From positions 1 to 64,000 of the forward strand of contig JBMNPT010000001.1 of the NCBI GenBank assembly GCA_050943735.1: DNA of 64,000 nt, read 5' to 3'. The position numbers were made by a program, and so were the translations under genes. This DNA is from JBMNPT01 sp050943735. GTDB taxonomy: Bacteria; Bacillota; Clostridia; Oscillospirales; RGIG577. Positions 57,370-64,000 of the stretch are shown piece by piece (positions within the stretch are counted from its first letter, which is position 1; every line of letters starts with the position of its first letter). The notes below the pieces were generated by a model that was not told where the DNA came from, ran no database searches, and saw nothing but the letters and a program-made list of their open reading frames with translations.

Positions 57370-58303
57370 GTGCGTTTCCCTCCTTCAGATATTTGTTGAG
57401 GACCAGATTGATCACCATGATAAACAGGAACAGCACCAGGCCGATGGTAAACAGCGCCTGCCGGTGCAAGCCCTGGGAATAAGCCATCTCGGACACAATG
57501 CCGGTGGTGAGGAACCGCACGCCGTTGAAGGGCAGCGGCAGCCGGACGGTATTGCCCGCCACCATAACAATGGCCATGGCCTCTCCGATGGCACGTCCCA
57601 CTCCCAGCACAATGGCGGTGACCACACCGCTGCGGGCTGCGGGCAACAGCACCTGGAAAATGGTCTGAATGTGGGTGGCACCCAATGCCAGCGACGCCGC
57701 TTTGTAATCGGCGGGTACCGCCCGGAGGGCGGTTTCACTCACATTGATGACGGTGGGCAGAATCATAATGGCCAGTACCAGCACCGCGCTGAACAGATTG
57801 GCGCCGCCGGTGAACTGGTGGGTGGTACTGCCCGCAAAAATCAGCTTTTCCAGCGCGGCCATAGCGGGCTTGAGCAAAATCAGGCCCAGCAGACCGTATA
57901 CCACAGAGGGGATGCCCGCCAGAAGCTCCACCGCGGGACGGATGATCTTCTGCTGTTTTTCTCCAGCCAGCTCCGCCAGGTAGATGGCGGTGAGTACCGC
58001 CACCGGCACGCCCACCACAATGGCCAGTGCCGTACCCACAATGGAAGTCAGTACAATGTACAGAATGCCAAACTGATTCTGTCCAGGTACCCACTGAGTC
58101 CCAAACAGCATCTCCACCACACCCACTTCAAACAGAGCGGGCGTGCCGGATACAAACATATAAATGGTAATGGCAGCCACACAGCTCACTGCCACCAGCG
58201 CGCACAGCAGAAAAATCCGTTCCATGACCCGTTCAATGCGCGCCTTGGTCTGACTGCCGCTCAAAATACTGGGCGACATGGCCTTTCCCAAAGGTTTGTG
58301 CAA
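57356..58303 (-). CDS. pstC: Phosphate ABC transporter permease PstC
   Basis: 315 residues with six to seven membrane helices; the EAA loop is ETALRAVPADYKAASLALGATHIQT. The start appears to be TTG 58303, 7 nt after AAGGAGGG (58311-58318); the frame opens at another TTG at 58330, which lies upstream of that site, and the first ATG (58276) is too far. It forms the phosphate channel with PstA. A GC-rich hairpin separates it from pstS. Confidence 0.93.
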   Translation of the reverse strand: MHKPLGKAMSPSILSGSQTKARIERVMERIFLLCALVAVSCVAAITIYMFVSGTPALFEVGVVEMLFGTQWVPGQNQFGILYIVLTSIVGTALAIVVGVPVAVLTAIYLAELAGEKQQKIIRPAVELLAGIPSVVYGLLGLILLKPAMAALEKLIFAGSTTHQFTGGANLFSAVLVLAIMILPTVINVSETALRAVPADYKAASLALGATHIQTIFQVLLPAARSGVVTAIVLGVGRAIGEAMAIVMVAGNTVRLPLPFNGVRFLTTGIVSEMAYSQGLHRQALFTIGLVLFLFIMVINLVLNKYLKEGNARASK

Positions 58304-58331
58304 CGGGAATCCCTCCTTCTTTTTGCTCAAA

Positions 58332-58372
58332 GACAGGCCCGCAACCTTTTTGTGTGCGGACCTGCCTGTGTG
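58332..58372 (-). other. pstS-pstC intergenic hairpin
   Basis: On the minus strand, ACAGGCAGGTCCGCA pairs imperfectly with TGCGGGCCTGTC, then TTTG. The weak T run suggests partial termination or mRNA protection, giving more PstS than permease, as in other pst operons. Confidence 0.5.
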
Positions 58373-58394
58373 ATTTCCTGTTATACGATGTTTT

Positions 58395-59276
58395 TTACTC
58401 TACAGTGATCAGACCAGCTTCCTTCACCACAGCCTGACCTTCCGCGCTCAGCACCCAGTTCAGGAACTCCTGTACCGCGGGGCTGGCTTCGCTAATTTCG
58501 CCCTTGGTGGCCATTACGAAGGGTCTGCTCAGAGCATAGGAACCTGCCTTGATGTTCTCTTCAGTGGCCTCTACTCCGTCAATCTTCACACCCTTGATGG
58601 TGTCGTCCATGACATCCAGAGAGATGTAGCCGATGGCATCGGGAGTGGATGCCACAGTGGTCTTCACAGAACCGGTGGAGTTGAGCTCCTGGGCGTATGC
58701 ACACTTGTCTTCAATCTCCAGCAGCTCTTCAAAAGCGCCTCTGGTACCAGAACCGGCCTCACGACCCACCACTACGATGGGAGCATCGTTGCCGCCTACC
58801 TCACTCCAGTTGGTGATGGCACCGGTGTAAATGTCAGACAGCTGCTGCAGGGTCAGATCTTCCACACCGTTGGCAGGGTTCACCACCACAGCGATGCCGT
58901 CGATGGCCACAATGTTTTCCACAGCGCCCTGTTCCTTTTCCTCATCCTTCAGATTCCGGGAGGAGTTGCCGATGTCCACAGTGCCTTCCAGACAAGCGGT
59001 GATGCCTGCGCCACTGCCGGGATACTCTGCGCTGATTTCGATCTGATCGTTGACTTCTTTATAAGTTTCAATCAGCATCTTCACCATCTTTTCCATGGAG
59101 GTGGAACCGGACATGGTCACCTTGCCGCTGGCCTGGGTATCAGAGGTGGAAGTGCTGGTAGAGGTGCTGGTGGAAGTAGAAGTGCTGGTATCGGTGGATT
59201 CCTGTGCATCTCCACCGCAAGCAGTCACACCCAAAGCCATGGTGGCTGCCATCATCATTGCAATCATCTTTTTCAT
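58395..59276 (-). CDS. pstS: Phosphate-binding lipoprotein PstS
   Basis: 293 residues. A lipoprotein signal peptide ends at VTAC (Cys20), followed by a Thr/Ser repeat linker (about 28-45). The binding domain shows SGSTSMEKMVKMLIETY, EYPGSGAGI, DIGNSSRNLKDEE and the phosphate-binding loop GREAGSGTRGAFEELL. It captures phosphate outside the membrane. GGAG precedes ATG 59276. It is the first gene of pstSCAB-phoU-phoBR and shows the biased codons of highly expressed genes. Confidence 0.96.
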   Translation of the reverse strand: MKKMIAMMMAATMALGVTACGGDAQESTDTSTSTSTSTSTSTSTSDTQASGKVTMSGSTSMEKMVKMLIETYKEVNDQIEISAEYPGSGAGITACLEGTVDIGNSSRNLKDEEKEQGAVENIVAIDGIAVVVNPANGVEDLTLQQLSDIYTGAITNWSEVGGNDAPIVVVGREAGSGTRGAFEELLEIEDKCAYAQELNSTGSVKTTVASTPDAIGYISLDVMDDTIKGVKIDGVEATEENIKAGSYALSRPFVMATKGEISEASPAVQEFLNWVLSAEGQAVVKEAGLITVE

Positions 59277-59363
59277 TCTTGATTCGCTCCTTCACAATCA
59301 TATCTTACATTTTCTTTACGCACCTATTGTAAAATAATGCCCTGCTGCGAAAAAGCAACATAT

Positions 59364-59390
59364 TGTTTGCCTTTTGTTAAATCCATGTAA
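59364..59390 (-). promoter_or_regulatory. Pho-box-like direct repeats upstream of pstS
   Basis: On the minus strand TTACA, TTAACA and CAAACA occur with starts exactly 11 bp apart (positions 59386, 59375, 59364 on the plus strand). Firmicutes PhoP boxes are TT(A/T/C)ACA repeats with this period. They lie about 35-60 bp upstream of a TACAAT -10 candidate near 59326. Confidence 0.5.
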
Positions 59391-59426
59391 GATGACAAGC
59401 GTTTCCCTGGTTTTTACAAAAGGCTC

Positions 59427-59455
59427 TTGCCTTTTTTCTCAAATTGCGCTATAAT
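59427..59455 (+). promoter_or_regulatory. Promoter of tRNA-Pro
   Basis: -35 TTGCCT (59427-59432), 17-nt spacer, -10 TATAAT (59450-59455); the tRNA begins 15 nt later. Confidence 0.8.
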
Positions 59456-59470
59456 AAATAAGCTAATCAT

Positions 59471-59547
59471 CGAGGTGTGGCTCAGCTTGGTAGAGTACTT
59501 CGTTCGGGACGAAGGGGCCGCTGGTTCGAATCCAGTCACCTCGACCA
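59471..59547 (+). tRNA. tRNA-Pro (anticodon CGG)
   Basis: A 77-nt tRNA: acceptor CGAGGTG/CACCTCG, D arm GCTCAGCTTGGTAGAGT, anticodon stem-loop CTTCG-TTCGGGA-CGAAG with anticodon CGG and G37 as in bacterial tRNA-Pro, T arm GCTGG-TTCGAAT-CCAGT, and encoded CCA. Confidence 0.95.
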
Positions 59548-59553
59548 ATCACC

Positions 59554-59600
59554 ATCCGAATTGCATTGTCTGCCCAGATACTGTGATTCGGATTTTGTTT
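59554..59600 (+). terminator. Terminator of tRNA-Pro
   Basis: ATCCGAAT (59554-59561) pairs with ATTCGGAT (59586-59593), followed by TTTGTTTTT; the loop is long (24 nt). Confidence 0.7.
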
Positions 59601-59633
59601 TTCACCCGGTCTGCCTAGAAAGGAGCTGTTTGT

Positions 59634-59987
59634 ATGCTGCAACTTTTCCTCAGCACCGCCCTCATTGATTTGCCCTTTGCCATCCCGATGGGTCTGCTCT
59701 GCTTTGCTGTGGGACGCTGGGGATTGCGCCGCTGTCCGGCCGCCCCAGGGCTGGTACGGGGATGCTTCTTTTTGTGCTTTGCGGCCCTGACCGCCGGCAT
59801 GCTCTATGGAATGCTGCGATTTCACGGCGTCCTGCTGTTTCCCGCGGACAACGATTTTTCCTATCACTGGTTCGGCGCCAGTTGGCGGGATGAGGGATTT
59901 CAAGTTCTCTACGGGTGCGGAACCGCTTTGCTGGGTCTGGCTGCCGCATTTCTTTCGGAAAGAAAAAGAGCAAATTCTATGCAATAA
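59634..59987 (+). CDS. Hypothetical membrane protein
   Basis: 117 residues with three likely membrane helices (about 8-28, 42-62, 90-108). AAAGGAG precedes ATG 59634. The stretch PADNDFSYHWFGASWRDEG between helices 2 and 3 probably faces outside. I do not recognise a family. It follows the tRNA-Pro terminator and precedes another terminator, so it is transcribed alone, perhaps from read-through of the tRNA promoter. Confidence 0.6.
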   Translation: MLQLFLSTALIDLPFAIPMGLLCFAVGRWGLRRCPAAPGLVRGCFFLCFAALTAGMLYGMLRFHGVLLFPADNDFSYHWFGASWRDEGFQVLYGCGTALLGLAAAFLSERKRANSMQ

Positions 59988-59992
59988 CAATG

Positions 59993-60030
59993 CAAAAACC
60001 GTATTCCAACGGGAATACGGTTTTTTTGTG
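59993..60030 (+). terminator. Terminator
   Basis: Perfect stem AAAACCGTATTCC/GGAATACGGTTTT with loop AACG and a T7 tail. Confidence 0.9.
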
Positions 60031-60050
60031 CACATTTGTGTCCCATAAAA

Positions 60051-60059
60051 TGGTATAAT
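60051..60059 (+). promoter_or_regulatory. Extended -10 promoter of the 142-residue membrane protein
   Basis: TGG followed by TATAAT (60054-60059) lies 22 nt before ATG 60082; no clear -35. Confidence 0.55.
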
Positions 60060-60081
60060 GAAGCAAAGGAGGTGTCTCCCC

Positions 60082-60510
60082 ATGAAAGTACAGAGTTGGA
60101 AAACCTTGTTGGTCACCCTGTTCGCAGGCGGTGGGCTGCTGGCTTACACCATCTACCAGCTGTACAAGGATGCCACCTTGCTGGACTGGCTGTGGCTGGC
60201 ACTGTGCATCGGTATGATCATCAAGGGGCTCTATGTGTCCTTTTCCCGCACAGGCTATGAGGACGACATCCGTCAGGCCGAAATCGGAAAGCAAATCTAC
60301 CGGGACAAATTCGGCAAATGGGCGCTGCTGGTGCAATACCTTCCTCTTGTTTTCGTTTTGCTGGCTGGCCTGGTGGTGTTGATTTTTCCCATCACACCGG
60401 TGGTGCGGGTGATCGGCCTCCTGCTGATGCTGGCTGCTCCGGTGAGTGCCGTCTGGCTGATGGTGTGGTATTCCCGGGCAAAGGAACAATATAAGAACAC
60501 CGACTCCTGA
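60082..60510 (+). CDS. Hypothetical membrane protein
   Basis: 142 residues with about four hydrophobic helices (8-27, 33-50, 83-105, 112-130) and a charged central loop (SRTGYEDDIRQAEIGKQIYRDKFGKW). AAAGGAGG precedes ATG 60082; the frame extends to 60058 without a better start. Monocistronic, flanked by an extended -10 promoter and a terminator. No family recognised. Confidence 0.65.
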   Translation: MKVQSWKTLLVTLFAGGGLLAYTIYQLYKDATLLDWLWLALCIGMIIKGLYVSFSRTGYEDDIRQAEIGKQIYRDKFGKWALLVQYLPLVFVLLAGLVVLIFPITPVVRVIGLLLMLAAPVSAVWLMVWYSRAKEQYKNTDS

Positions 60511-60523
60511 TTTTTACGCGCAA

Positions 60524-60558
60524 AAAAGCGGCAAAGGCAATGCCTTTGCCGCTTTTCT
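60524..60558. terminator. Bidirectional terminator
   Basis: Stem AAAAGCGGCAAAGGCA/TGCCTTTGCCGCTTTT with flanking A and T tracts, between the membrane protein gene and the convergent permease gene. Confidence 0.9.
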
Positions 60559-60565
60559 TGTTTTG

Positions 60566-61480
60566 TTATCCTATGTTCAGCAGGGGGATCATCACCAGCA
60601 GAGCCAGCACCCCCACCACAATGCCCACGGAATTGATCATGGCCGCCAACGTGGTGTTGCCCTCCATCTTGCCGGTGAAGGCCACCGCCAGCACTGCAAT
60701 GGGCGCCATGAGAGCAATGGCCACTCCCTGACGCATTTCCAACGGCAGTGGGGCGAACCGATATACCGCCGCCGCCATGGCGCCGTTGCACACCAGCCGC
60801 ATGCCAATGGCCTGTACCACTGTCCACAGATAGGTCTTTTCAAACAGCCAGTCAAAGGCCATACCCAGCATCAGCATACACATGAAGCCGTTGGCTGCCC
60901 CCACCAGATTGGTAAAGGCCAGCACCGGTGCCGGCAGAGTAATCCCGGCCATGGCCAGCAGCACCATGCACACATAGGTATCAAAGGGAGCGGTGGAGAC
61001 CAACTTGGTCACAATGCTGCGCAGCGAACACCCTCCTTTGCCTGCGATGGCCGAGCCTATGGCATAGCTGCCGCCGCAGGCCACAAAAGCACCGCCGATG
61101 TCAAACAAGCAGGTGGCCACCACCGCCTGAGGACCCAGGAACGTCTGCACAATGGGCAGCACGAAAGCGCCGATGTTATACCCGGAATAGTTGAGTACCA
61201 CAAACCCCTTGCGCTCCCGGTCCGCATTCCAGTTGAGCAGCAGCGCCACTCCAATGAGCACCAGATTGGCGCCGAAGCCCAACAGTGCCAGCCACATAAA
61301 GGAAAGGTCCATGGTGGCGGAAGAAAAGCCGTTGATGATGGCGCAAGGCACCACCACATTGATGGTCACCCGGGCAATCACCTGCTGATCCTCCGGTTTG
61401 AAAAATCCAACCCGTTTCAGCACGTAGCCCAGCACCACTACTGCAATCATGGACAGCGCCTTCCACATCACCGCATCCAT
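60566..61480 (-). CDS. AEC family transporter
   Basis: 304 residues with about ten membrane helices. It belongs to the auxin efflux carrier family (malate/malonate permease-like MleP, YfdV), shown by VLGYVLKRVGFF..ED.., INVVVPCAIINGF and NYSGYNIGAFVLPIVQTFLG. These proteins move organic anions. GGGGGAG precedes ATG 61480. It is last in a four-gene minus-strand run: EamA, AEC, reductase, AEC. Substrate unknown, possibly the substrate of the adjacent reductase. Confidence 0.88.
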   Translation of the reverse strand: MDAVMWKALSMIAVVVLGYVLKRVGFFKPEDQQVIARVTINVVVPCAIINGFSSATMDLSFMWLALLGFGANLVLIGVALLLNWNADRERKGFVVLNYSGYNIGAFVLPIVQTFLGPQAVVATCLFDIGGAFVACGGSYAIGSAIAGKGGCSLRSIVTKLVSTAPFDTYVCMVLLAMAGITLPAPVLAFTNLVGAANGFMCMLMLGMAFDWLFEKTYLWTVVQAIGMRLVCNGAMAAAVYRFAPLPLEMRQGVAIALMAPIAVLAVAFTGKMEGNTTLAAMINSVGIVVGVLALLVMIPLLNIG

Positions 61481-61514
61481 TTGCCACTCCCCCGCTTTCC
61501 TTATGCAATTCCTC

Positions 61515-62279
61515 TTATTTCACCAGATAACCGCCGTCCACCGGCAGAATGGCCCCGCCCAGATAATCGCTGGCGTGGGAGGCCAAAAAGATGCAGGCGC
61601 CCTTCATGTCGTCGCCTGTGCCCCACCGGCCTGCCGGAATCCGCGCGGTGATCTGCTCATACCGGGGATTGGCAGGGTCCAGCAGCGCCGCGTTCATCTC
61701 GGTACGCATATAACCGGGAGCGATGCCGTTGACGTTGATGCCCCGGCCCATCCAGTCGTTGCTCATCTCCTTGGTCATCTGGGTGACGCCGCCCTTGGCC
61801 GCCGCATAGGCCGGGATGGTCTGTCCGCCAAAGAAGGACATCATGGAGCAGATGTTGATGATCTTGCCGTACCCCTTGGGCAGCATCACCTTGGCCGCCT
61901 CCTGGCACAGAATAAACACAGAGTTGAGGTTCACATTGAGTACGTCGTCCCAGTCGCTGAGGGGAAATTCCTCCGCGCTGTGCCGGCGCTGAATCCCATG
62001 AGCGGTCACCAGAATGTCCAGATCCCCGCCCAGTTTTTCCAGGCATTCCTGGAAGCAGCGGTAGTCCTCCTCCCGTTTGGAGAGGTCGGCCTTGACGCCA
62101 TGACAGGTAAAGCCCCGGTCACAAAATTCCTTGGCCACTTCATATACCTTGTCGCTGGTGCCCACAATGGCCACCTGACAGCCGGCCTCCATCAGGCCCT
62201 CTGCCATGCCATAGCCCAGTCCCCGGGTGCCTCCGGTGACGATGGCGCGTTTCCCCTGAATGTCGAATAAATTGGTCAT
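61515..62279 (-). CDS. SDR oxidoreductase, KduD/gluconate 5-dehydrogenase type
   Basis: 254 residues, classical short-chain dehydrogenase. Cofactor motif VTGGTRGLGYGMAEG (about 14-28), NAG-equivalent TAHGIQRR, catalytic Ser in INICSMMSFFGG, YAAAK (Tyr and Lys, about 155-159) and PGYMRTEMN. The HGIQRRHSAEEFPLSDWDDVLNVNLNSVF segment resembles 2-deoxy-D-gluconate 3-dehydrogenase/KduD. It probably oxidises or reduces a sugar acid. AAAGGAAG 8 nt before ATG 62279 sets the start. It is flanked on both sides by AEC permeases in one run. Confidence 0.86.
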   Translation of the reverse strand: MTNLFDIQGKRAIVTGGTRGLGYGMAEGLMEAGCQVAIVGTSDKVYEVAKEFCDRGFTCHGVKADLSKREEDYRCFQECLEKLGGDLDILVTAHGIQRRHSAEEFPLSDWDDVLNVNLNSVFILCQEAAKVMLPKGYGKIINICSMMSFFGGQTIPAYAAAKGGVTQMTKEMSNDWMGRGINVNGIAPGYMRTEMNAALLDPANPRYEQITARIPAGRWGTGDDMKGACIFLASHASDYLGGAILPVDGGYLVK

Positions 62280-62301
62280 GTTGGTTCTTCCTTTCTGTTT
62301 G

Positions 62302-63243
62302 TCAAATGATTCCCATTCGCTTAAATCCAAAGATCCACAGAGTCATGGTGAGCAGGGAACACAGCGTGGTGGTGACCACAATACTGGACCCCAGCTCGGC
62401 GTCGCCTCCCATACTGCGGGTCATGATGTAACTGTTGGCCGCACTGGGCACCGCCAGCAACACCATGATGAGCACCATGGCTTCGGTGGAAAAGTGCATC
62501 ATATAGGCCAGCGGCACCGCCAGAGCGGGCTGCAGCACCAGTTTGTGAAAGGTCGCCAATCCGGCTTTTTTCCAGTTGCCGGCCAGATTGCCTAGATCAA
62601 AGTTGGCGCCGATGATGAGCAGCGCCATGGGAGTGGCCAGATTGCCGCAGTAACTCAGCGTCTTGCTGGCGGCAAAGGGCAGCGGAATGTGCAGCAGCGC
62701 AAAGGGCAGCGCCGCCAAAATGGCCACAATCATGGGATTGGTGAGGATGTCCCGCACCATTTTTTTGAAGGTGAGTTTTTGCCCATTGCCTGCCACGCTG
62801 AACAAAATCACCGCCAGAATGTTGTACAGCGGAATGACAAAGGCCACAATCAGCTGACTCAGTGGCAGATGATCAGTGCCCATAATGTTCTTGGCCAGTG
62901 CGGTTCCCATGTAGATGTAATTGCCCCGGAAAGCGCCATGTACAAAAGCGCTGAGCTGTTCCCGGCGCATATGCACCGCCCGGGCAATGCCCCAGGCCAG
63001 CAGAAAACTCACCGCGGTAGCTCCAGTGGTAAAGAGCACAAACCGGATGTCAAATTCCTCGGTGAAATCGGTCAGTGCAGTGTCATAGAAGATGCTGGCA
63101 GGCAGCGCTACATAGAAGACCAGTGTATTGAGCTTACCGGTGGTGGCCGGGTCCAGAATTCCCTTTTGGCGCAGCGCATACCCCAACAGCAGCAGCAAAA
63201 ACATGGGCAGTACAGTGTTCAGACTGAAGAGAAAATCAGCCAT
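62302..63243 (-). CDS. AEC family transporter
   Basis: 313 residues with about ten membrane helices. AEC landmarks: LPMFLLLLLGYALRQKGILDPATTGKLNTLVFYVALPASIF (key pieces), FRGNYIYMGTALAKNIMG and NLATPMALLIIGANFDLG. It shares the family but little close identity with the AEC gene at 60566-61480. The start ATG 63243 overlaps the end of the EamA gene by 8 nt, so they are co-translated. Organic anion transport is inferred. Confidence 0.88.
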   Translation of the reverse strand: MADFLFSLNTVLPMFLLLLLGYALRQKGILDPATTGKLNTLVFYVALPASIFYDTALTDFTEEFDIRFVLFTTGATAVSFLLAWGIARAVHMRREQLSAFVHGAFRGNYIYMGTALAKNIMGTDHLPLSQLIVAFVIPLYNILAVILFSVAGNGQKLTFKKMVRDILTNPMIVAILAALPFALLHIPLPFAASKTLSYCGNLATPMALLIIGANFDLGNLAGNWKKAGLATFHKLVLQPALAVPLAYMMHFSTEAMVLIMVLLAVPSAANSYIMTRSMGGDAELGSSIVVTTTLCSLLTMTLWIFGFKRMGII

Positions 63244-64000
63244 TGGAGCTGCCCCCTTTCGGCAGGGCTCCGGCGGGTTTCCGGTCGCCCAATACGCTGA
63301 TGAGAATGCCTCCCACAATGAGCAGTCCGCCGATCACAAACCGGGGACCCACCTCTTCCCGCAGCAGCAGCGCCCCCAAAATAGAGGCGGACAGCGGCTG
63401 AATGGGATAAAACAGGGAACATTTCCCCGCTTCCACCCTGGAAAGCGCCCAGTTCCACATAAAATGGGTAAGTCCGGTGCAGCAGATCCCCATGTAGGCG
63501 ATGATGAGCACCAGCTTCCAGTTCAGCTGGATTTGAAAATTCACAGCGGCCAGCTCGCCCAAACTCACCGGCAGCAGACAGAGAAACGCCACCACCACGC
63601 CGTAGGTGGTGAGCATAAACGGATCGTATTTCTGGGTGACCTTGCGCATGCACACGCTGACAAAGGACCACAGCACCACCGACAGCAGCGAGAAGAAAAT
63701 CCCCAGGGCAATGTCGCCCTCCAGGCCGCCGCCCACGATGACATACACACCGATGAGAGAGCTGACCAGCGCCAGCACCTTGCTGCGAGTGATTTTCTCA
63801 CCCAGCAGCGGTACCGCCATCAGAATGATGACCACCGGATTGAGGGAATTAAACAGCGAGCCCAGGGAAGCGTTGGAAAATTTGGTGCCCAGCGTCTGCA
63901 TGGAGATGGCCACCGCATACCCCAAACCGCCCAGCAGCAGGATGTATTTCCAATCGCCTTTTTCCAGCTTCTGGCGGGGACGGACCAGCAGCACCGGCAC
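63236..64000 (-). CDS. EamA/DMT family transporter, N-terminus outside window
   Basis: The visible 254 residues form the end of an EamA transporter; family members have about 300 residues, so roughly the first 45-50 lie beyond position 64000. Both halves are seen: YAVAISMQTLGTKFSNASLGSLFNSLNPVVIILMAVPLLGEKITRSK (key pieces) and GICCTGLTHFMWNWALSRVEAGKCSLFYPIQPLSASILGALLLREE. The first in-frame methionine-like codon at the edge is internal, not a start. It overlaps the AEC gene by 8 nt. Confidence 0.85.
   Translation of the reverse strand: MPVLLVRPRQKLEKGDWKYILLLGGLGYAVAISMQTLGTKFSNASLGSLFNSLNPVVIILMAVPLLGEKITRSKVLALVSSLIGVYVIVGGGLEGDIALGIFFSLLSVVLWSFVSVCMRKVTQKYDPFMLTTYGVVVAFLCLLPVSLGELAAVNFQIQLNWKLVLIIAYMGICCTGLTHFMWNWALSRVEAGKCSLFYPIQPLSASILGALLLREEVGPRFVIGGLLIVGGILISVLGDRKPAGALPKGGSSNG

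Noticed and set aside
1..64000. Mobile elements, prophage, toxin-antitoxin modules
   Set aside because: No transposase, integrase, phage structural gene or recognisable toxin-antitoxin pair was seen; gene order is compatible with core chromosome.

Overview
The window is a chromosomal stretch from a spore-forming, butyrate-producing Gram-positive anaerobe. Pointers are spoVS, spoVAE, a SpoIIIE/FtsK translocase, a thl-crt-hbd-bcd-etfBA butyryl-CoA operon, AGGAGG ribosome sites, near-consensus sigma-A promoters and a rather GC-rich codon usage. I infer a gut Clostridia, probably Oscillospirales; the exact genus cannot be read from the sequence. There is no prophage, insertion sequence or CRISPR array.

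Layout. 1-182: promoter and leader of an rRNA operon reading leftward out of the window. 0.4-5 kb: tepA-ylzJ-uppP-ftsK. 5-9 kb: thiamine salvage (thiW-thiM) behind an unusual leader, then a YbhJ-like aconitase-family hydratase. 9-13 kb: NimA-like flavoprotein, WG-repeat/SLH surface protein, amidase, DUF4358 lipoprotein. 13-19 kb: an operon of D-aspartate-ligase-type ATP-grasp enzyme, aspartate racemase and a MurE-ArgB fusion, next to an LCP cell-wall protein. 19.3-19.9 kb: five tandem genes for related 25-27-residue amphipathic peptides, each with its own ribosome site, behind one promoter. 20-31 kb: housekeeping and transport genes, including a P-type ATPase under a yybP-ykoY (Mn2+) riboswitch. 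31-36 kb: rny-ymdB-spoVS and a chorismate-synthase homologue that lacks the usual catalytic residues. 36-43 kb: NusG-II/Gx transporter pair, paaK, a methyltransferase, tRNA-Tyr, fbp and pgi. 43-49.6 kb: the butyryl-CoA operon with Rex-like sites. 50-59 kb: phosphatases, then phoR-phoB-phoU-pstBACS with a Pho-box-like element. 59-64 kb: tRNA-Pro, small membrane proteins, and a reductase flanked by AEC permeases.

How the genes fit together. The central metabolic block makes butyryl-CoA from acetyl-CoA, with Bcd/EtfBA coupling reduction to electron transfer. pgi and fbp serve gluconeogenesis. The ATP-grasp/racemase/MurE-ArgB genes look like a pathway placing D-aspartate, and a MurE-selected third residue, in peptidoglycan precursors; the LCP protein and amidase are further envelope functions. 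The Pho locus is a complete phosphate-sensing and uptake unit. The most novel-looking element is the peptide array: two of its members encode identical peptides although their genes differ at eight codons, which points to selection on the peptide itself.
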